Part shown: piece by piece, positions 25,411 through 36,384 of the stretch
Position numbering within the stretch: position 1 is the first letter of the stretch
How the letters are laid out: every line of letters begins with the position of its first letter
Assembly: GCA_028871475.1 (NCBI GenBank)
Contig: JAGWMZ010000008.1
Span: forward strand, 62,001 to 126,000
Source: Sphingomonadales bacterium
Lineage (GTDB): Bacteria > Pseudomonadota > Alphaproteobacteria > Sphingomonadales > Sphingomonadaceae
Direction: 5' to 3'
DNA: 64,000 bases
The notes under the pieces: generated by a model
What the model saw: the letters and a program-made list of their open reading frames with translations, nothing else
Told to the model about the DNA's origin: nothing
Databases searched by the model: none
Translations under genes and position numbers: made by a program

Positions 25411-26634
25411 ATGGCCAAGATCAAGGTTGCCAACCCTGTCGTCGAGATCGACGGCGATGAAATGACGAAGATCATCTGGCAGTGGATCCGCGAAAGACTG
25501 ATCCTGCCTTATCTCGACATCGACCTGAAGTATTTCGACCTCTCGGTGGAAAACCGCGACGCCACTGACGATCAGGTGACCGTCGATTCGGCCAATGCCA
25601 TCAAGCAATATGGTGTGGGCGTGAAATGCGCCACCATCACCCCCGACGAAGCCCGCGTCACCGAATTCAACCTGAAGGAAATGTGGAAGTCGCCCAACGG
25701 CACCATCCGCAACATTCTGGGCGGCACCATCTTCCGCGAACCCATCGTGATCAGCAACGTACCCCGTCTGGTGCCCGGCTGGACCGATCCCATCGTGGTT
25801 GGCCGTCACGCCTTTGGCGACCAGTATCGCGCGACCGACTTCGTGGTCCCCGGCGCCGGCAAGCTGCGCCTGGTGTTCGAGGGTGAGGACGGCCAGGTCA
25901 TCGACCGCGAAGTGTACCAGTTCAAGGCCCCCGGCGTTGCCATGGCCATGTACAACCTTGAGGACTCGATCCGCGACTTCGCCCGCGCCTCGTTCAACTA
26001 TGGTCTGTCGCTGGGCTGGCCGGTGTATCTCTCGACCAAGAACACCATCCTCAAGAAGTATGACGGCCGCTTCAAGGATCTCTTTGCCGAGGTCTTCGAG
26101 ACCGAAGGCTTCAAGGAGAAGTTCGAAGCCGCCAAGATCTGGTACGAACACCGCCTGATCGACGACATGGTCGCCTCGGCGCTCAAGTGGTCGGGCAAGT
26201 TCGTCTGGGCCTGCAAGAACTACGACGGTGACGTGCAGTCGGACATCGTGGCGCAGGGCTTCGGCTCGCTGGGCCTGATGACCTCGGTGCTGATGAGCCC
26301 CGATGGCAAGACCGTGGAGGCCGAGGCCGCCCATGGCACCGTCACCCGCCACTATCGCCAGCACCAGCAGGGCAAGGCGACCAGCACCAACCCGATCGCC
26401 AGCATCTTCGCCTGGACGCGCGGCCTCATCTATCGCGGCCGTTTCGACAACACGCCTGACGTGGTGAAGTTTGCCGAGACGCTCGAAGCGGTCTGCATCA
26501 AGACCGTCGAAGGCGGCAAGATGACCAAGGATCTCGCGCTGCTGATCGGCCCCGATCAGGGCTGGCTGACGACCGAAGCCTTCTTCGAGGAAATCGTGAA
26601 GAACCTCGAAGCCGAAATGGCCGCCTGGGCGTAA
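25411..26634 (+). CDS. icd: NADP-dependent isocitrate dehydrogenase, eukaryote-like type
   Basis: Oxidative decarboxylation of isocitrate to 2-oxoglutarate with NADP+ in the TCA cycle. The 407-residue protein belongs to the homodimeric subfamily shared by alphaproteobacteria and mitochondria. Seen: [14 protein letters not shown] near the start, [20 protein letters not shown] for isocitrate binding, the DDMVA acidic metal site and [12 protein letters not shown] with the NADP-binding region. Monocistronic: 500 bp upstream is free and a GNRA-looped terminator follows. Confidence 0.96.
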   Translation: MAKIKVANPVVEIDGDEMTKIIWQWIRERLILPYLDIDLKYFDLSVENRDATDDQVTVDSANAIKQYGVGVKCATITPDEARVTEFNLKEMWKSPNGTIRNILGGTIFREPIVISNVPRLVPGWTDPIVVGRHAFGDQYRATDFVVPGAGKLRLVFEGEDGQVIDREVYQFKAPGVAMAMYNLEDSIRDFARASFNYGLSLGWPVYLSTKNTILKKYDGRFKDLFAEVFETEGFKEKFEAAKIWYEHRLIDDMVASALKWSGKFVWACKNYDGDVQSDIVAQGFGSLGLMTSVLMSPDGKTVEAEAAHGTVTRHYRQHQQGKATSTNPIASIFAWTRGLIYRGRFDNTPDVVKFAETLEAVCIKTVEGGKMTKDLALLIGPDQGWLTTEAFFEEIVKNLEAEMAAWA

Positions 26635-26659
26635 GCCCTTCGCCAGAGGCAAGAAATGA

Positions 26660-26685
26660 GGGGCTCGGGAAACCGGGCCCCTTTT
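26660..26685 (+). terminator. Terminator of icd
   Basis: Nine-bp stem GGGGCTCGG / CCGGGCCCC with a GAAA tetraloop, followed by five T. Confidence 0.88.
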
Positions 26686-26766
26686 TCTGTGGCCAGCCTT
26701 GTGGCAGCCACACGAATTCTCCCCCCTGCCCGTGACATCGCCGCCCCCATGCCATACCCTTCCGGT

Positions 26767-28545
26767 ATGACGGCCGCGACACCCTTTTCCCCATCCTCCC
26801 CCCTTGGCGATGCCCTGGTCATTCTCGGCGCTGCCGGGGTGGTCATCCCGCTCTTCGCGCGGTTCCGCGTCACTCCGGTGATCGGCTTCATTCTGGTGGG
26901 CCTGCTGGTGGGCCCCTATGGGCTGGGCCGCCATGTCTTCGACATCCCTTGGCTCTCCTTCATCACCATTTCAGACCCCGATTCGCTCAAGCCCTTCGCC
27001 GAATTCGGCATCATCCTGCTGCTGTTCAACGTCGGCCTCGAACTCAGCTTCGACCGGCTGTGGTCGATGCGGCGGCAGGTCTTTGGCCTTGGCGCGCTGG
27101 AACTGATCGGATCGGCACTGCTGATGGGCTTTGCCCTCGCCTTCATGGGCGAGCGCACCACCGGCGCGCTGGGCCTTGGCATGGCTCTGTCGATGAGCTC
27201 GACCGCACTGGTCCTGCCGATCGCCGGCACGGTTACCCCCGTGGGCCGCGCGGCGCTGTCCATGCTGCTGTTCGAAGATCTGGCGCTGGTGCCCACGATC
27301 TTCATTCTGGGCGCGCTGGCACCCCACAATGGCGGCGGGTGGGAGGCCCTGCTCCACACGCTGGGCCTGGGCCTTGCGGCCGTCGCGGCGCTGCTGGTGG
27401 GGGGGCGCTATCTGCTTCCCCCGCTTTTCGCCCAGGCCGCTCGCACCAAGAGCCCCGAACTCTTTCTGGCCACCAGTCTCATCGTGGTCATCACTGCCTC
27501 GCTGGCGACAGCAGGCGTTGGCCTCTCACCCATCGTCGGCGCCCTCATCGCCGGATTGCTGATTGGCGAAACGCCCTATCACGGCGAGGTGGAGGGCATG
27601 ACCGCGCCCTTCAAAGGGCTGGCGCTGGGCATTTTCCTCATCACCATCGGCATGAGCATCGACCTTGCCATGGTGCTGCGTCACTGGCCGATGATCGTGG
27701 CGGCCACCGTCGGCGTGGTGGTGGTCAAGGCCAGCGTCACGGCCATTCTGCTGCGGATGAGTGGCGCAAGGCCCGGCACCGCAACGGAAACCGGCATCCT
27801 GATGGCCAGCCCGTCTGAATCGACCCTGATCGTGCTGAGCGCCGCCAGCGGCGCAGCGCTGATCCAGCCAGGCACGGCGCAATTCTGGCAGATCGTCACC
27901 GCTCTGGGCCTGACCATCACGCCGGGGCTGGCCTGGGCGGGGCGCCGCCTGGCGCGCAGCGTCGATGCCGCCCGGCCCGCGCCCCCGCCCGAGGCCGAGA
28001 GTGACGAACCACGCGTACTCATCGTCGGCTTTGGCCGTGTGGGGCGGTTGGTGGCCGACATGTTGCGCACCCACGGCAAGCCCTATGTCGCGGTCGATTC
28101 CGATCCTGATCTGATCGAGGGCGCCCTGCGCGCCGGCTATAACGCCACTTTCGGTGATGCAGCCCATGGCCATACGCTGCAGCGCCTTGGTCTTGATCGT
28201 GCGCGAACGGTGATCCTGACGATGGATGAACCCATCGCGGCGAAGCGGCTGGTCAAGAAGCTGCGCGTCAGCCACCCCGACCTGCCGATCATCACCCGCG
28301 CGCGCGACCCCATCCATGCCGCCGCCCTCTACCGCGCCGGGGCGACGCTGGCCGTGCCCGAAACGCTTGAATCCTCGCTGCAACTCTCCGAGGCCGTGCT
28401 GGTCGATCTGGGCGTGCCGATGGGCTTCGTCATTGCCTCGATCCATGAAAAACGCGACGAATTCCGCGAGATGATCATGGCCGAAGGCGGGCTGAGCGAA
28501 AAGCCAAGCCTGAAAAGCGCGTCACTGCGCGAGAGAATGCCCTAG
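26767..28545 (+). CDS. KefB-like cation:proton antiporter with TrkA-N domain
   Basis: Membrane antiporter of the CPA2 family, about 592 residues. The first 400 residues hold about 12 hydrophobic helices with GFILVGLLVGPYGLG, FGIILLLFNVGLELSF and SMSSTALVLPI, the core of glutathione-gated K+ efflux and related exchangers. The C-terminus has a Rossmann RCK/TrkA-N domain, VLIVGFGRVGRLVADML, with the adenine-ribose acid in VAVDSD. It likely exports K+ (or Na+) in exchange for protons. No ancillary KefF/KefG gene is adjacent. Start is uncertain: ATG 26767 chosen; ATG 26749 is in frame and neither has a strong Shine-Dalgarno. Confidence 0.85.
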   Translation: MTAATPFSPSSPLGDALVILGAAGVVIPLFARFRVTPVIGFILVGLLVGPYGLGRHVFDIPWLSFITISDPDSLKPFAEFGIILLLFNVGLELSFDRLWSMRRQVFGLGALELIGSALLMGFALAFMGERTTGALGLGMALSMSSTALVLPIAGTVTPVGRAALSMLLFEDLALVPTIFILGALAPHNGGGWEALLHTLGLGLAAVAALLVGGRYLLPPLFAQAARTKSPELFLATSLIVVITASLATAGVGLSPIVGALIAGLLIGETPYHGEVEGMTAPFKGLALGIFLITIGMSIDLAMVLRHWPMIVAATVGVVVVKASVTAILLRMSGARPGTATETGILMASPSESTLIVLSAASGAALIQPGTAQFWQIVTALGLTITPGLAWAGRRLARSVDAARPAPPPEAESDEPRVLIVGFGRVGRLVADMLRTHGKPYVAVDSDPDLIEGALRAGYNATFGDAAHGHTLQRLGLDRARTVILTMDEPIAAKRLVKKLRVSHPDLPIITRARDPIHAAALYRAGATLAVPETLESSLQLSEAVLVDLGVPMGFVIASIHEKRDEFREMIMAEGGLSEKPSLKSASLRERMP

Positions 28546-28550
28546 GCACG

Positions 28551-28584
28551 AAAAACCCGTCGCAGCCACGCGCCGCGACGGGTT
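28551..28584 (-). terminator. Terminator of alaS
   Basis: Arms AACCCGTCGC and GCGACGGGTT with an 11-nt loop. The minus strand continues into TTTTT, matching the alaS direction. Confidence 0.85.
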
Positions 28585-28603
28585 CACGGTTTTCCAGACG
28601 ATC

Positions 28604-31252
28604 TTATGCGGCGATGATGGCCTTGACTGCGGCAATCGCCTCGGCGCCCTTGCTGCCGTCCGGGCCGCCACCCTGCGCCATGTCAGGACGACCACCGCCA
28701 CCCTTGCCGCCCAGAGCTTCAACACCGGCACGCACCAGATCCACCGCGCTCACCCGGTCGAGCAGATCGGCCGTTACGGCAGCCGCAATGCTGGCCTTGC
28801 CCTCATTCACCGCTACGATGACCGCAACGCCGCTGCCCATGCGCTGCTTGGCCTGATCGAGCAGCCCGCGCAGTTCCTTGGCATCCAGCCCCTCGATCAC
28901 CTGACCGGAGAAGGTGATGCCATGGACCGTCTCATCGGTCGCAACAGCGCCGCCAGAACCGCCGCCCAGCGCCAACGCCTTCTTGGCCTCAGCCAATTCG
29001 CGTTCCAGTTTCTTGCGCTCATCGAGCAAGGCCGTGACGCGGGCCTCAACCTCATCAGGCGTAGTGCGCAAAATGGCAGCCGCGCCCTTGAGTTGATCCT
29101 CGCGATGCACCAGCCACTGGCGGGCGCCTTCACCTGTCAGCGCCTCGATGCGGCGCACGCCGGAAGAAACGGCACTTTCGCTCACGATACGCAGCACGCC
29201 AATATCGCCCAGCGCGCCTACATGGGTGCCACCGCAAAGCTCAACCGAATAGGGCTTTGCCTCGCCCTTCCGCCCCATCGAGAGCACGCGGACTTCCTCG
29301 CCATACTTTTCGCCGAAAAGCGCCATCGCGCCAGCCTCGATGGCATCTTCGGGGCTCATCAGGCGCGTGGTCACAGGATCATTAGCGCGGATCTCGGCAT
29401 TCACCTCGGCCTCGATCGCCGCAATATCGTCCGCACTGAGCGCTGTGGGCTGCGAAAAGTCGAAACGCAGACGATCCGGCGCAACCAGCGACCCCTTTTG
29501 CGTCACATGCCCACCCAAACGGTTGCGCAGCGCCGCATGCAAGAGATGCGTGGCCGAGTGGTTGGCGCGAATGGCATCGCGGCGCGCGACATCAATCGCC
29601 ATCGCCACCGCGTCACCCACGGTCACCCTGCCGCTCACCACCTTGCCACTGTGGGCATGCAGGCGCCCCAACGGCTTGGCCGTATCGCTGATCGCAATCA
29701 ACAGCCCATCACCGCCGGTCATGGTGCCGGCATCGCCCATCTGACCGCCGGATTCGCCGTAGAATGGAGTCTGATTGGTGATGATGGTGACATCATCACC
29801 CGCAGCCGCCGTCTCGACTTCCTGCCCGCCCTTGACGATGGCAACGACCTGCGCCTCGCCCGTCGTGCTGGTGTAACCAGTGAATTCCGTGGCGCCTACC
29901 CGCTCGGCGATGTCGAACCAGACTTCGCCGGCGGCAGCCTCGCCGCTGCCCTTCCATGCAGCGCGGGCGGCGGCTTTCTGCTGCGCCATGGCGGTATCAA
30001 AACCGTCCTTGTCGACAGCGATACCGCGCGAACGCAAGGCGTCTTCGGTCAGGTCGTAAGGGAAACCGTAGGTGTCGTAGAGACGGAACGCGGTTTCGCC
30101 CGGCAGTATGCCGCCTTCGGTCAGGTCATGCGTTGCCTCGTCGAGCAGGCGCAGCCCCTTGTCGAGCGTCTGGCGGAATTTGGTTTCCTCACGCTCCAGA
30201 ACATCCTGGATCAGCGCCTGCGCCCGGCCAAGCTCGGGATAGGCGGCGCCCATTTCTGTGATCAGCGCGGGAACAAGTCGATGCATCAACGGCGCCTTGG
30301 CCCCAAGCAGATGCGCGTGACGCATGGCACGCCGCATGATCCGCCGCAGGACATAGCCACGCCCCTCGTTCGAGGGCAGCACGCCATCGGCGAGGAGAAA
30401 GCTGGTGGACCGCAAATGATCGGCGATCACGCGGTGGCTGGCCTGATGTTCGTCCTGCGCCTTGACTCCGGTGAGGCTTTCACTTGCGGCGATCAGCGCC
30501 TTGAAGGTGTCGATGTCGTAATTGTCATGCTCACCCTGCAGCACGGCGGCAATACGCTCCAGCCCCATGCCCGTGTCGATGCTGGGCTTGGGCAGGGTCA
30601 GGCGGGTGCCGTCAGCCTGCTGCTCGAACTGCATGAACACAAGGTTCCAGATCTCGATGAAGCGATCGCCATCTTCTTCGGCCGAGCCGGGAGGGCCGCC
30701 CCAGATGTCGGCACCGTGGTCATAGAAGATTTCCGAACAGGGGCCGCAAGGCCCGGTGTCGCCCATCGACCAGAAATTGTCGCTCGTCGGGATACGGATG
30801 ATGCGATCCTCGCTCAACCCGGCGATCTTCTGCCAAAGGCCAAAAGCCTCGTCATCGGTATGATAGACGGTGACCAGCAACTTGTCCTTGGCCAGCCCCC
30901 ACTCCTTGGTCAGCAAGGTCCAGGCATGGGTGATCGCCTGTTCCTTGAAATAGTCACCAAAGGAGAAATTCCCCAGCATTTCGAAAAACGTATGATGGCG
31001 CGCGGTATAGCCGACATTGTCGAGGTCATTGTGCTTGCCCCCGGCACGCACGCATTTCTGGCTGCTGGTGGCGCGAGGAATGCTGCGCGTTTCAAGCCCG
31101 GTGAACACGTTTTTGAAAGGCACCATGCCCGCATTCGTGAACATCAACGTCGGGTCGTTGTAAGGCACCAGCGGCGCGGACGGCACCACATCGTGCCCAT
31201 GCGAGCCGAAGTATTCGAGAAACGAGCGGCGAATGTCGTTGGTCGAGATCAT
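28604..31252 (-). CDS. alaS: Alanyl-tRNA synthetase
   Basis: Charges tRNA-Ala and edits Ser/Gly mischarging. The 882-residue protein is full length. Class II catalytic core at the N-terminus ([44 protein letters not shown]), tRNA-recognition region, editing domain with the [11 protein letters not shown] zinc motif and CGGTH, and the C-Ala domain ending in the Gly-rich [15 protein letters not shown] segment. ATG 31252 ([10 protein letters not shown]) is the family start; upstream in-frame codons are rejected. recA lies upstream in the same direction, but a terminator intervenes. Confidence 0.98.
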   Translation of the reverse strand: MISTNDIRRSFLEYFGSHGHDVVPSAPLVPYNDPTLMFTNAGMVPFKNVFTGLETRSIPRATSSQKCVRAGGKHNDLDNVGYTARHHTFFEMLGNFSFGDYFKEQAITHAWTLLTKEWGLAKDKLLVTVYHTDDEAFGLWQKIAGLSEDRIIRIPTSDNFWSMGDTGPCGPCSEIFYDHGADIWGGPPGSAEEDGDRFIEIWNLVFMQFEQQADGTRLTLPKPSIDTGMGLERIAAVLQGEHDNYDIDTFKALIAASESLTGVKAQDEHQASHRVIADHLRSTSFLLADGVLPSNEGRGYVLRRIMRRAMRHAHLLGAKAPLMHRLVPALITEMGAAYPELGRAQALIQDVLEREETKFRQTLDKGLRLLDEATHDLTEGGILPGETAFRLYDTYGFPYDLTEDALRSRGIAVDKDGFDTAMAQQKAAARAAWKGSGEAAAGEVWFDIAERVGATEFTGYTSTTGEAQVVAIVKGGQEVETAAAGDDVTIITNQTPFYGESGGQMGDAGTMTGGDGLLIAISDTAKPLGRLHAHSGKVVSGRVTVGDAVAMAIDVARRDAIRANHSATHLLHAALRNRLGGHVTQKGSLVAPDRLRFDFSQPTALSADDIAAIEAEVNAEIRANDPVTTRLMSPEDAIEAGAMALFGEKYGEEVRVLSMGRKGEAKPYSVELCGGTHVGALGDIGVLRIVSESAVSSGVRRIEALTGEGARQWLVHREDQLKGAAAILRTTPDEVEARVTALLDERKKLERELAEAKKALALGGGSGGAVATDETVHGITFSGQVIEGLDAKELRGLLDQAKQRMGSGVAVIVAVNEGKASIAAAVTADLLDRVSAVDLVRAGVEALGGKGGGGRPDMAQGGGPDGSKGAEAIAAVKAIIAA

Positions 31253-31394
31253 GGGCAGCCGATAAGACACCATCGCGCGGCAAACAAGCGCCAATGGCGC
31301 ATCTTTTGCGGGTCAGGGCGGATTGCGATCAGAGAAAGCACTTTTCCTGCCCCACCACGCCGGAACGGCCACAGCCAGGCTCAGGGCAGCACAC

Positions 31395-31434
31395 AAAAAG
31401 CCCGGCGTGGAATTTCGGGACATCTCCACGCCGG
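31395..31434 (-). terminator. Terminator of recA
   Basis: Perfect 10-bp inverted repeat CCGGCGTGGA / TCCACGCCGG. On the minus strand it is followed by GCTTTTT. It lies about 70 bp past the recA stop. A second hairpin (AGGGCTGGT/ACCAGCCCT, about 31478-31499) lies between but lacks a T-run. Confidence 0.75.
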
Positions 31435-31503
31435 AAGGAAGCGGGAAGAACCGGAGTAGCGCCCTTCCCGACAATTCAGGGCTGGTCAGACCAGCCCTTT
31501 ACC

Positions 31504-32574
<1,071 letters not shown>

Positions 32575-32644
32575 GTTCCGTCTCCATGCGTAAGTGGTTA
32601 ACCGTGAACGTCAACACGCACTTCGTACCGCATGTGTTCTCATC

Positions 32645-32659
32645 GAACAAGAGGGGAAC
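32645..32659 (-). promoter_or_regulatory. LexA (SOS) box of recA
   Basis: GTTC-CCCTCTT-GTTC on the minus strand, the alphaproteobacterial GTTC-N7-GTTC direct repeat. Its second half-site is part of a possible -35, TTGTTC, which is followed after 17 bp by TACGAA, so bound LexA would cover the promoter. A palindrome GTTCTCATCGAAC (32636-32648) overlaps it. Confidence 0.85.
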
Positions 32660-32664
32660 AAAAT

Positions 32665-35118
32665 TTATCCAACCACGTCCTCCGCACCCTTCGCAGCCAG
32701 AATGGAGGCGACTTTCTCGCCGATCTGATTGACCGAAAAAGGCTTTGGCATGAAATGCATATTGTCGATATCGATGTCGCGGCGCAACTGCTCCTCGGCA
32801 TAACCTGACATGAAGAGCACCGGCACATCGGGAACCAGAACACGCACCGCCCGCGCCATGGCGGGCCCATCGAGGATCGGCATCACCACGTCCGAAACGA
32901 TAAGGTCGAACATCGCCTCGCCCGACTCGCGGCGCGCCTGCACCTGATCAAGACCTTCCTCGCCATCGCTCGCCGTCGTTACCTGATAGCCCGCCCGGGT
33001 CAGCGCACGCTGCGCCACCACGCGCACGGCATCCTCATCCTCGACCAGCAGAATATCACCGCCGCCAGCCCAGGCCGTGGCGACCGGCGCATCCTTCAAA
33101 CGCGGCGGCGCACTCTGCCCGGGAAGCTCGTGATGAACCGGCAGATAGAGAGTGAAACGCGTGCCGACACCGGGCTCGCTTTCGGCAAAGATAAAGCCGC
33201 CAGACTGTTTGACGATGCCATAAACCGTTGAAAGACCAAGACCTGTCCCGCGGTTTTTCTCCTTGGTGGTGAAAAACGGCTCCCAGATCTTGCCGAGGAT
33301 CTCTGTCGGGATGCCGCCGCCCGTATCCTCCACCACCAGCGCGGTATAATCGGCCACGGGCAGGATCTCGCTGCGCATGGCGCGCACTTGCGCCGCCGTC
33401 ACACGCCGCGTGGTCAGCGCCAGGCGCCCCGCGCCATCGCCGCCAACCTTGCGGGCATGGTCCTGAATGGCATCGCGCGCATTGACCGCCAGATTGACGA
33501 TAACCTGCTCCAACTGCGTGGGGTCGGCCCGCACCGCGCCCAGGTCGCGATCATGCGTGACCTCCAGCGTGATCTTCTCACCGATCAGGCGGCGCAGCAT
33601 CTGGCTGATTTCACTGACGATATCGGGAAGTTGCAGAACCTCGGGCCGCAGCGTCTGCTGACGTGAGAAAGCCAGCAACTGCCGCGTCAAGGAGGCCGCG
33701 CGGTTCGAATTGGCGCGGATCTGCTGAATGTCGTCATAGTCCGAATCGCCCGGCGTATGGCGCAGCAGCATCAGGTCGCAGGTGCCGATGATGGCGGTGA
33801 GCACATTGTTGAAATCATGCGCCACGCCGCCCGCCAGCTGCCCCACGGCCTGCATCTTGGTCGCCTGCGCCACCTGCCGCTTGAGCCGCGTTTCCTCGGT
33901 CGTATCGGTCAGGCCGAGCAGCACCGCCGCCTCGCCCAGTCCGCGCACGCCGGCGATGCTGAGCGAAACCGGATCGTCGGGCTGGGCGGCAAGGCGAATC
34001 GCCACGTCACCGCTGGTCGCCGGGCCATGGCCGAAACGGCGGATGGCGTCAGACAGGGCCGCCTTGTCCTCCTGCACCACCAGATCGGTGGGGTAGGTGG
34101 GCGTAGCCGCACCCTCCCGGCCCGCCGCGCGCATGAAAGCGGGATTGGCAAAGAGCAGATGGCCATCGCGATCCGCCATGGCCAGACCCAGCGGCAGGCC
34201 CGCCAGCAGCGCCTCGAGATGCGGCACGGCATTGCCCGAATCGCCGCCGCCACCGCCCAGCCCGACGCCATGGTCGACCAGCACCATGAGCGAGGCATCG
34301 CGCGATGGATCAGGATCAGGCGCGGAATCCGGGTCGGCGAGCGGTACATAGAACAGCGTCAGCGGGGCCACGCAGCGCGTATCGCGCAGCCAGAAAATAT
34401 GGTCGTGTTCGTCCTGCGCCAGATGGTCGACAAAGGCGGTGCCGGCCAGTGTGCCCTGCGCCTCGCCCGTCGCGCGCAGCACGAAGGCATCATTGGCCGC
34501 CAGAATTCGCCCTTCGGCGCCCACCACCGCCGCGCAGAAACCAGCCTGCGACAGGGCCCGCCCCGGCTTGGCGGTCAGATAGCCGGCGATGTCGCTGACC
34601 ATATCGCGCCGGGTCTGCACATCGAAATGCCAGATCAGCCAGGCATCGCCGCGCCCGGCGCGCGTCACACACACCGACCAGCGCTGCCCGTCACCGCCCC
34701 GAGCCCATCCGCCATCGGCCCCGCCATCGCGCCATGCCGCGCGGGCCATATCCTCACCCGCGCCCTGCACCAGCGAGGCAGGCGGCGCGCCCTGGCCGAA
34801 GGCCTGATCATAGGCAGCATTGGCACAGACCAGACGACCGGCCCGATCCATCACCGCCACGGCCCGCTCACCAAGATCAAGCGCGGCGACCGTCACTGAC
34901 CAGTCCGGCTCGCCAAATTCCGGCGCGCGCTCCTCCGGGCGCGTGCGCAGCAGCAGCCAGCCCAGGGCGCCGAGCACCACAATACCGCCGCCAAACGACA
35001 GGCAGACCACGGCGTCGCGCGTCACCAGCCACAGCGCGGCCAGCGTGAGCGCCATGGCCAGCGCCAGAATGGCGCCGCTTTGCCACAGGGACCTGTTCCC
35101 GGCTGCCGCCCGTGTCAT
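32665..35118 (-). CDS. cckA: Hybrid sensor histidine kinase CckA
   Basis: Cell-cycle kinase at the head of the CckA-ChpT-CtrA/CpdR phosphorelay. The 817-residue protein has two TM helices (about 12-55), PAS-like sensor regions, a HisKA dimerisation domain with phospho-acceptor H434 (GGVAHDFNN), a HATPase domain (VNLAVNARDAI, VVEDTGGGIPTEI, GTGLGLSTVYGIV) and a C-terminal receiver with D743 (IVSDVVMPILDG). Order and the H-box GQLAGGVAHDFNNVLTAI are typical of CckA. The stop codon lies only 6 bp from the recA SOS box, so the recA promoter occupies the short gap after cckA. CpdR, a likely downstream partner, is encoded at 19307-19681. Confidence 0.93.
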   Translation of the reverse strand: MTRAAAGNRSLWQSGAILALAMALTLAALWLVTRDAVVCLSFGGGIVVLGALGWLLLRTRPEERAPEFGEPDWSVTVAALDLGERAVAVMDRAGRLVCANAAYDQAFGQGAPPASLVQGAGEDMARAAWRDGGADGGWARGGDGQRWSVCVTRAGRGDAWLIWHFDVQTRRDMVSDIAGYLTAKPGRALSQAGFCAAVVGAEGRILAANDAFVLRATGEAQGTLAGTAFVDHLAQDEHDHIFWLRDTRCVAPLTLFYVPLADPDSAPDPDPSRDASLMVLVDHGVGLGGGGGDSGNAVPHLEALLAGLPLGLAMADRDGHLLFANPAFMRAAGREGAATPTYPTDLVVQEDKAALSDAIRRFGHGPATSGDVAIRLAAQPDDPVSLSIAGVRGLGEAAVLLGLTDTTEETRLKRQVAQATKMQAVGQLAGGVAHDFNNVLTAIIGTCDLMLLRHTPGDSDYDDIQQIRANSNRAASLTRQLLAFSRQQTLRPEVLQLPDIVSEISQMLRRLIGEKITLEVTHDRDLGAVRADPTQLEQVIVNLAVNARDAIQDHARKVGGDGAGRLALTTRRVTAAQVRAMRSEILPVADYTALVVEDTGGGIPTEILGKIWEPFFTTKEKNRGTGLGLSTVYGIVKQSGGFIFAESEPGVGTRFTLYLPVHHELPGQSAPPRLKDAPVATAWAGGGDILLVEDEDAVRVVAQRALTRAGYQVTTASDGEEGLDQVQARRESGEAMFDLIVSDVVMPILDGPAMARAVRVLVPDVPVLFMSGYAEEQLRRDIDIDNMHFMPKPFSVNQIGEKVASILAAKGAEDVVG

Positions 35119-35164
35119 GCCGTATTCCCTTCACCCCGCCCCATGCGGCAGCGGCATTCTGCCA

Positions 35165-35719
35165 TCAGGCGCGGCGATGACGCAACCGGCGGTCGCGCTT
35201 TTGCCCGACCCACATGCGCCAGCCCAGCGCCGCAGCGCCATAGCCGATGGACGAGACGATGAGCGCTTCGACCAGCAGGCCCAGCATCAGCGCCGGGGCA
35301 GCATGCGACAACAGCCAATGCGTCCACGCGCCAAGTGAGGCATCCGAATGAAGCAAGGCGCGAAAGGTCGTCATATCGACGTTGAAACCCAGCAGATTGC
35401 TGATGGCAATGGCACCGGGAAAAATCAGCGCCCAGGTCAGCGGATTGCTGGTCCAGGTGGTGGCAATGGCGACGGGCACATTGGCCCGCACCACCACCGC
35501 GCACAGCGCCGCGATGGGTGAATGGGCAAAGGGCACGGCAATGCCCGTGAAGAGCCCCAGTGCGATGCCGCGCGGCACGCTGCGCCGGTTGAAACGCCAC
35601 AGGTCGGGTTTCAGCACCAGATGGGCGAAAGGCCGGATCCAGCGATTACGCTCCAGCTTTTCGCGCGTCGGAAAATGAACCCGCGCCCAGTTCGAGAGGG
35701 AGATGATCGCCACGCTCAA
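35165..35719 (-). CDS. DUF2062 family membrane protein
   Basis: A 184-residue inner-membrane protein. The core [22 protein letters not shown], followed by a hydrophobic stretch and [14 protein letters not shown], is the DUF2062 signature. Three to four hydrophobic segments are visible and the C-terminus is basic ([12 protein letters not shown]). Function of the family is not established. The ATG at 35719 overlaps the smpB stop (ATGA), so it is translated with smpB. It sits between smpB and cckA on the same strand. Confidence 0.85.
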   Translation of the reverse strand: MSVAIISLSNWARVHFPTREKLERNRWIRPFAHLVLKPDLWRFNRRSVPRGIALGLFTGIAVPFAHSPIAALCAVVVRANVPVAIATTWTSNPLTWALIFPGAIAISNLLGFNVDMTTFRALLHSDASLGAWTHWLLSHAAPALMLGLLVEALIVSSIGYGAAALGWRMWVGQKRDRRLRHRRA

Positions 35720-36198
35720 TTGTGTTCCCGCATGATCCGCGCCTGATCCCGCTTCCAGTCACGCTCCTTCACGGTGGCGCGCTTGTCGGCATTGTTCTTG
35801 CCCTTGGCCAGAGCCAGTTCGACCTTTGCACGGCCCTTGCTGTTAAAATAGATCGACAAAGGGACCAGCGTCATGCCCTTGCGCTCAACAGCGCCGGTCA
35901 GCTTGGCGATCTCGCGCTCATGCAGCAGCAGCTTGCGCGGGCGCTTGGGCACATGGTTGTAACGGTTGCCATGGCTGAATTCGGGCACATTGGCATTGAC
36001 CAGCCAGACCTGCGCATCCTTCACCTCGGCATAGGCCTCGGCAATGGAGCCCTCGCCAAAGCGCAGCGACTTCACCTCCGTGCCGGTCAGCGCAATGCCA
36101 GCCTCATACACATCATCGATGAAATACTCGAAGCGCGCGCGGCGGTTTTCGGCGACGGTTTTCTTCTTGTCGAAGATGCTGGGTTTCGGGCGAGCCAT
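35716..36198 (-). CDS. smpB: SsrA-binding protein
   Basis: Binds tmRNA and brings it to stalled ribosomes for trans-translation. The 160-residue product has the usual N-terminal [20 protein letters not shown], the [11 protein letters not shown] and AYAEV blocks and the basic C-terminal tail ([20 protein letters not shown]) that enters the mRNA channel. Full length. No ssrA gene is seen in the window. Confidence 0.97.
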   Translation of the reverse strand: MARPKPSIFDKKKTVAENRRARFEYFIDDVYEAGIALTGTEVKSLRFGEGSIAEAYAEVKDAQVWLVNANVPEFSHGNRYNHVPKRPRKLLLHEREIAKLTGAVERKGMTLVPLSIYFNSKGRAKVELALAKGKNNADKRATVKERDWKRDQARIMREHN

Positions 36199-36323
36199 GA
36201 TAGGGGCGATGTAGGGATGCTGAACGCATCGCGAAAGAGGAAGTTTCGCGTTTTTACCACGGCAAACACGCAGAAGTGGTCAAATAGCGCAGGGCCTGCG
36301 ACGGCTCGAGAACACAGGACATC

Positions 36324-36357
36324 AAAAAGGCGGCGGAGCCTGTCGCCCCGCCGCCTT
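36324..36357 (-). terminator. Terminator of the decarboxylase gene
   Basis: Ten-bp stem AAGGCGGCGG / CCGCCGCCTT. The minus strand runs on into TTTTT. It lies 28 bp beyond the stop codon. Confidence 0.85.
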
Positions 36358-36384
36358 GTTATGGTTTCAGAGGGTAGCCGCGCC

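Noticed and set aside
28922..31459. An 845-codon open frame antisense to alaS
   Set aside because: Long antisense frames are expected in GC-rich genes; alaS is unmistakable and the antisense product is His/Arg-rich low-complexity.
31478..31499. AGGGCTGGT/ACCAGCCCT hairpin as the recA terminator
   Set aside because: No T-run follows on the minus strand; the hairpin at 31395-31434 with TTTTT is the better terminator.
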